Below, piece after piece: positions 11,556 through 11,919 of a stretch of 11,919 nucleotides of DNA. The stretch is taken from the NCBI GenBank assembly GCA_964353455.1, contig CAYGWP010000002.1:1-11919 (forward strand). Direction: 5' to 3'. Each line of letters begins with the position of its first letter. Position 1 is the stretch's first letter. The position numbers were made by a program, and so were the translations under genes. The notes under the pieces are model-generated. The model did not search any database. It had not been told where the DNA came from and was given only the letters and a program-made list of their open reading frames with translations. Source of the DNA: CAYGWP01 sp964353455 (GTDB taxonomy: Bacteria > Planctomycetota > Phycisphaerae > FEN-1346).

Positions 11556-11919
11556 GTGACCCAAGTTCAATTCGACATCGCAAAAGGCGCTGCGGCGCCG
11601 AGCCCTTACGTGCCGCGCATGGCCCGGATCACGGCCGCCGAGCAGATGACCGAGACCGAGCGGTTCTTCCGCCTCGAGATGGAAGAGGGGCCCCTTGAGT
11701 ACGAGCCGGGGCAGTTTGTCAGCGTCATGTGCTTCGGCATCGGCGAGGCGCCCATCTCCATCTGTTCCAGCCCCACGCAGGGGAAGGCCTTCGAACTCAC
11801 GGTTCGCAGCGTCGGCACCGTCACGAATTACCTGAAGGGCCTCAAGGCGGGCGACCGGGTGGGCATCCGCGGCCCGTTCGGCAACCACTTCGATTACGAC
11901 GCCATGAAAGGGCAGGACG
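11556..11919 (+). CDS. FNR-type flavoprotein subunit, HydG/AsrB-like (5' part; continues past window)
   Basis: A GTG start follows AGGGAG with eight-base spacing; 121 codons are visible before the window ends. The sequence is the FAD-binding barrel of ferredoxin-NADP reductase-like subunits: EYEPGQFVSVMCFGIGEAPI (then SICSSP), FELTVRSVGTVTNYLKGLK, and AGDRVGIRGPFGNHF. The APISICSSP stretch replaces the RxYS motif of classical FNR and is normal in sulfhydrogenase gamma and HdrA-linked flavoproteins. The NAD(P)-binding half and C-terminal iron-sulfur cysteines would be downstream. It follows the HydB-like gene by 93 bases that contain a strong hairpin. The subunit would exchange electrons with NAD(P)H. 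Confidence 0.9.
   Translation, partial: MTQVQFDIAKGAAAPSPYVPRMARITAAEQMTETERFFRLEMEEGPLEYEPGQFVSVMCFGIGEAPISICSSPTQGKAFELTVRSVGTVTNYLKGLKAGDRVGIRGPFGNHFDYDAMKGQD

Noticed and set aside
11466..11888. 140-residue minus-strand open frame opposite the flavoprotein start
   Set aside because: Antisense to an unmistakable FNR-type FAD-binding domain with a good ribosome-binding site.

Overview
The window is GC-rich, apart from an AT-rich promoter block near 1,800-1,930. It carries 12 protein genes that I can defend, two of them cut by the window edges. A PEP-CTERM protein, a Tat-exported alpha/alpha-barrel-like protein, a GH130 enzyme, an ASCH protein and many palindromic repeat families in intergenic space and inside genes all fit an uncultured Planctomycetota-type bacterium. 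This is inference from style and gene content; there is no rRNA or other marker here.

Layout. (1) 1-2,913 looks like an accessory or phage-like block. It holds an ABC-type ATPase fused in frame to a ParB-like fragment across heptamer repeats, an ASCH protein, a small sigma-70-region-4-like protein, and a LexA/CI-type XRE-S24 repressor. The last two are transcribed divergently from good promoters around a 20-bp palindrome, the layout of a phage-type genetic switch. (2) 2,956-5,038 holds a six-TM voltage-gated-type potassium channel, a repeat-rich gap and hypE, a [NiFe]-hydrogenase maturation gene. (3) 5,039-5,990 is a repeat cluster next to an ORF6N-domain gene. Palindromes of about 27 bp share an invariant CAATYTG centre with changing but mostly self-complementary arms. 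They occur three times just before the gene, once inside its conserved SQFAT-coding stretch, and once more 1 kb beyond it. (4) 6,031-6,843 is a PEP-CTERM secreted protein with its own promoter. (5) 6,923-9,694, on the minus strand, encodes a Tat-exported alpha/alpha-toroid-like protein followed by a GH130 mannoside phosphorylase/hydrolase, probably a small glycan-use unit. (6) 9,820-11,919 is a plus-strand operon with a consensus promoter: a REC-only response regulator, a HydB-like iron-sulfur subunit and the start of a HydG-like FNR-type flavoprotein subunit. These would form the electron-input half of a cytosolic hydrogenase or related reductase, and hypE may serve it.

The most distinctive property is how repeats intrude into genes. 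In-frame palindromes or short tandem repeats lie in the ATPase (two places), the sigma-like protein C-terminus, the repressor linker and the ORF6N gene. The ORF6N gene and its palindromes are the best candidate for an undescribed protein/DNA-element system. The divergent repressor/sigma switch is the second.

No tRNA, rRNA, CRISPR array, transposase or integrase was seen.
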